From Thiotrichaceae bacterium (GTDB lineage: Bacteria; Pseudomonadota; Gammaproteobacteria; Beggiatoales; Beggiatoaceae), in contig JAQTYU010000012.1 of the NCBI GenBank assembly GCA_028688145.1, positions 1 to 64,000 on the forward strand: DNA of 64,000 nucleotides. The letters are read 5' to 3'. Each line of letters opens with the position of its first letter. Within the stretch, counting starts at the first letter, position 1. The position numbers and the translations under genes are program-made. Positions 61,868 through 64,000 of this stretch are shown here, in pieces. The notes beneath the pieces were generated by a model that saw only the letters and a program-made list of their open reading frames with translations, did no database searches and was not told the DNA's origin.

Positions 61868-63547
61868 CTAAAAGTCTTTCACAATCTTCTTGGTAATTAC
61901 CCATTGTTGTGCAATGGATAAGCTGTTATTCACCACCCAGTACAACACCAAACCTGAGGGGAAGAAGGCGAAGAACACGGTGAAAATCAACGGCAACATC
62001 ATCATCACTTTTTGTTGCACAGGGTCAATAGGCGCAGGATTTAAATGATGTTGCAATAACATGGTTGCGCCCATAATCAAAGGCAGCACAAAGTAGGGAT
62101 CGGGTGAAGACAAGTCATTTAACCAGAAAATGAAGCTGGCTTGACGCATTTCCACACTTTCCAATAACACCCAATACAAAGCAATAAACACAGGAATTTG
62201 CACCAGAATTGGTAAACATCCACCCAGCGGGTTGATCTTTTCCTTCTTATACATATCCATCATTGCTTGATTGAGCTGCATCCGATCATCGCCATACTTC
62301 TCTTTCAACGCCACTAAACGCGGTTGCAAGCGACGCATGTTTGCCATGGATTTATAGCTGGCAGCCGATAAATGGAAGAACGCACCTTTAATCATCACCG
62401 TGAGCAGAATAATCGCCCAGCCCCAGTTTCCAACAATATTAAAGATTTGTTGAACTAACCAGAATAAAGGCTGTGCGATGAACCAGAACCAGCCATAATC
62501 CACGGTTAAATCTAAGCCACGGGCTAACGTGCCTAAAGAATCTTGTAATTTAGGGCCTACATACAGCTTGGTTGAAAAAGTATGCTGTTGCCCTGCTGCG
62601 ACTTTTTGGGTATTGCCATACATGCCCAAGACATAACGCTGACCTTCGGGCAACATCTTGGTGTAGTATTTATAAACGTCAGCTTGTTCAGGAATCCACG
62701 CGGCTAAGAAATAGTGTTGCGACATTCCTGCCCAACCCCCCGCCCATGCGGCACGATTTTCCTTTTCAAAGCTACCATCTTTCATTTGGTCAAAGGTTAA
62801 TTTTTCAAAACGTTGTGCAGGGCTAGAAATTGCGCCACCCATATAGGTGTACACAAAACGCGATTGTCCCGCTTCAGCAATTTGAGTGCGTTGCAATTGG
62901 GTGTAAAAACTGCCTTCCCAAGTGGCAGCACTGCCATTTTCAAGCTGATGTTGTAATTCGATCAGGTAACTGCCGCGTTCAAATTTATAAATTTTATGAA
63001 CTTTCACGCCCTGCGGATTTTGCCAGCTCAATTTCACTTCTAATTGCTTAGAGCCGTCCGCTAATTTATAACTATTTTGTTCGACGCTATAAACCGCTTG
63101 ATGGCTTGGGGCAGTATCAGCGGGCAGTAAACCTGACTGTGCCACGAAAACATTCGGTAACTCATCATCCATCAAACGCACAAAATCATTGCGATCTTGG
63201 GGATGATTGAGATAATTCCGTAAATAAACCCGACGAATATCCCCGCCAACTTTGTCGATTTCTAATTTTAATACGTCAGTTTCAACCACGACACGCCCTT
63301 GCGTACTCAATAAACGCTGAGTCGTCGGCACATCGGGAATATTATTCGCTTCTGCCTTCACCGCATTGGGAAACTCAGTGGTTTTAACAATCGGAGTGTC
63401 TGCGGAATGAGCAGGATTCACACCGCCCGTGCTGGATGGCGCAACTTCAGCCACAGGTCTTGGCGCATAATCCACTTGCCATGCCTGATAAATCGACAGC
63501 AAAATAAACACGAGGGTAACACCCAGAACGAGTCTGATATTATCCAT
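61868..63547 (-). CDS. yidC: membrane protein insertase YidC
   Basis: A 559-residue Oxa1/YidC insertase of the inner membrane. The first membrane segment is LVLGVTLVFILLSIYQAW. A large periplasmic domain (residues about 60-340) includes FVRLMDDELPNVFVAQSGLL, then HKIYKFERGSYLIEL and YTYMGGAISSP. The five core segments start with DYGWFWFIAQPLFWLVQQIF, and GCLPILVQIPVFIALYWVLL and VVNNSLSIAQQWVI close the protein. Length is standard. It follows yidD by 2 bases in the rnpA-yidD-yidC order usual near the chromosome origin; mnmE, normally next, is replaced by IS982 remnants. Confidence 0.97.
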   Translation of the reverse strand: MDNIRLVLGVTLVFILLSIYQAWQVDYAPRPVAEVAPSSTGGVNPAHSADTPIVKTTEFPNAVKAEANNIPDVPTTQRLLSTQGRVVVETDVLKLEIDKVGGDIRRVYLRNYLNHPQDRNDFVRLMDDELPNVFVAQSGLLPADTAPSHQAVYSVEQNSYKLADGSKQLEVKLSWQNPQGVKVHKIYKFERGSYLIELQHQLENGSAATWEGSFYTQLQRTQIAEAGQSRFVYTYMGGAISSPAQRFEKLTFDQMKDGSFEKENRAAWAGGWAGMSQHYFLAAWIPEQADVYKYYTKMLPEGQRYVLGMYGNTQKVAAGQQHTFSTKLYVGPKLQDSLGTLARGLDLTVDYGWFWFIAQPLFWLVQQIFNIVGNWGWAIILLTVMIKGAFFHLSAASYKSMANMRRLQPRLVALKEKYGDDRMQLNQAMMDMYKKEKINPLGGCLPILVQIPVFIALYWVLLESVEMRQASFIFWLNDLSSPDPYFVLPLIMGATMLLQHHLNPAPIDPVQQKVMMMLPLIFTVFFAFFPSGLVLYWVVNNSLSIAQQWVITKKIVKDF

Positions 63548-63549
63548 AC

Positions 63550-63777
63550 TTATTGTTTTTCCTTACGCGCTGGTACAGGGTCGATACCCCCTGCGTGCCA
63601 TGGGTGACAACGACCAAGACGTTTGATAGCTAGCCATAGACCCCGCAGAACGCCATGTTCCATAATTGCCTGTTGTGCATATTCAGAACAACTGGGATAA
63701 AAACGGCAACTTGCAATGAGGAAGGGGCTAAGCAACAAACGGTAGCCTTGAATGATTAAGACGAAGATTTTCCGCAT
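63550..63777 (-). CDS. yidD: membrane protein insertion efficiency factor YidD
   Basis: A 75-residue protein beginning MRKIFVLIIQGYRLLLSPFL, with the signature CRFYPSCSEYAQQAIMEHGV, then RGLWLAIKRLGRCHPWHAGG and DPVP, which defines YidD (DUF37). It assists YidC in membrane insertion. I chose the ATG at 63777; a TTG seven codons earlier is possible. It overlaps rnpA by 22 bases and is followed 2 bases on by yidC. Confidence 0.94.
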   Translation of the reverse strand: MRKIFVLIIQGYRLLLSPFLIASCRFYPSCSEYAQQAIMEHGVLRGLWLAIKRLGRCHPWHAGGIDPVPARKEKQ

Positions 63778-64000
63778 CGTTTGATGACTCTTGTCCAATG
63801 CTGGGCTAAAGAGTGGAGAAGGATCGCATTATCAGTGATGGGTGCGTCCTCTCTTGCCAATACGACGCAATCCAAACCTGCTAAGCGATGCTGATGCAGG
63901 CGAAAACTTTCCCGCGATAAACGTTTTATACGATTTCGCATCACCGAGAGTTTCACTCGTTTTTTGCTAATCGCTAAACCCAAACGGGCAAGCATTTGGG
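63756..64000 (-). CDS. rnpA: ribonuclease P protein component, 5' end outside the window
   Basis: The visible 81 codons (to the window edge) carry the RnpA signature RLGLAISKKRVKLSVMRNRI, KRLSRESFRLHQ, the basic RNR segment that binds RNase P RNA. The first about 40 residues lie beyond position 64000; the internal Met at 63995 is not the start, because the frame stays open through it and family members are about 120 residues long. rpmH should lie beyond. Confidence 0.92.
   Translation of the reverse strand, partial: QMLARLGLAISKKRVKLSVMRNRIKRLSRESFRLHQHRLAGLDCVVLAREDAPITDNAILLHSLAQHWTRVIKRCGKSSS

Noticed and set aside
1..64000. tRNA, rRNA or other standard RNA genes
   Set aside because: No cloverleaf with TTCGA-type arm or rRNA motif was found in the gaps by eye; a covariance scan would be needed to exclude small RNAs.

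Overview
The window looks like a chromosomal segment from a sulfur-oxidising gammaproteobacterium, most like the Beggiatoaceae/Thiotrichales. The pointers are a dsrK-dsrJ pair, DUF302 proteins, a GspD secretin, NtrBC, the P-protein PheA, an rnpA-yidD-yidC end, and many short palindromic intergenic repeats mixed with decayed IS elements. The genus-level placement is inference. No rRNA, tRNA or CRISPR array was seen.

Layout. 1-980: two ISAs1-family transposase remnants lie back to back and are followed by palindromic repeats. 982-3569 (minus): pheA-pyrE-rdgB-sdhE. 3570-7418: ntrB-ntrC behind a probable sigma-54 promoter with an upstream NtrC site, followed without a gap by a protein of tandem ~99-residue repeats. 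7530-12107: an entericidin-like lipoprotein, then a compact minus-strand run marR-nemA-cytochrome b561-yceI-yceI, with a divergent tetR. 12232-15451: xthA and gspD. 15863-17679: dsrK-dsrJ. 18131-20572: a receiver/PAS/GGDEF diguanylate cyclase. 21025-24941: a double-module SagB-type oxidoreductase, a Rieske-fold protein that has lost its cluster ligands, and a GIDE-domain/CNP1-like pair. 24938-28606: ampD, apaG, suhB, der. 28690-29540: an AT-rich HEPN gene and partner. 29633-33923: nrdB and nrdA, separated by nested repeats. 34529-38125: a small secreted protein, htpG behind a sigma-32-like promoter, and an IS graveyard.

38158-45275: tex, gshB, a degenerate nucleotidyltransferase/sugar-transferase fusion, and a DUF302/Met-rich membrane protein group. 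45455-48411: rsmH-ftsL-ftsI, a dcw cluster that stops after ftsI. 48564-51542: an Rpn-type nuclease, an SDR-DoxX fusion and a DUF2269 membrane protein. 51675-55240: a secreted protein, then a minus-strand btaA-btaB-plcP-like group with a Pho box in front of btaA. 55325-60229: an IS982 remnant, a YVTN beta-propeller, a large prepilin-like protein and manC. 60296-61640: repeats, a frameshifted DUF4926-like gene and a frameshifted IS982 transposase. 61868-64000: yidC-yidD-rnpA, with rnpA cut by the window edge.

How genes work together. The best candidate system is the btaA-btaB-plcP-like operon. The phosphatase-fold enzyme could strip phospholipid headgroups to give diacylglycerol, BtaA adds the aminocarboxypropyl group and BtaB N-methylates it. 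The product would be a phosphorus-free betaine lipid, switched on by PhoB when phosphate is short. A second coherent unit is the MarR-associated OYE/b561/YceI operon, which joins flavin, haem and isoprenoid (quinone-like) binding. ntrBC carries the signals expected for nitrogen-dependent autoregulation.
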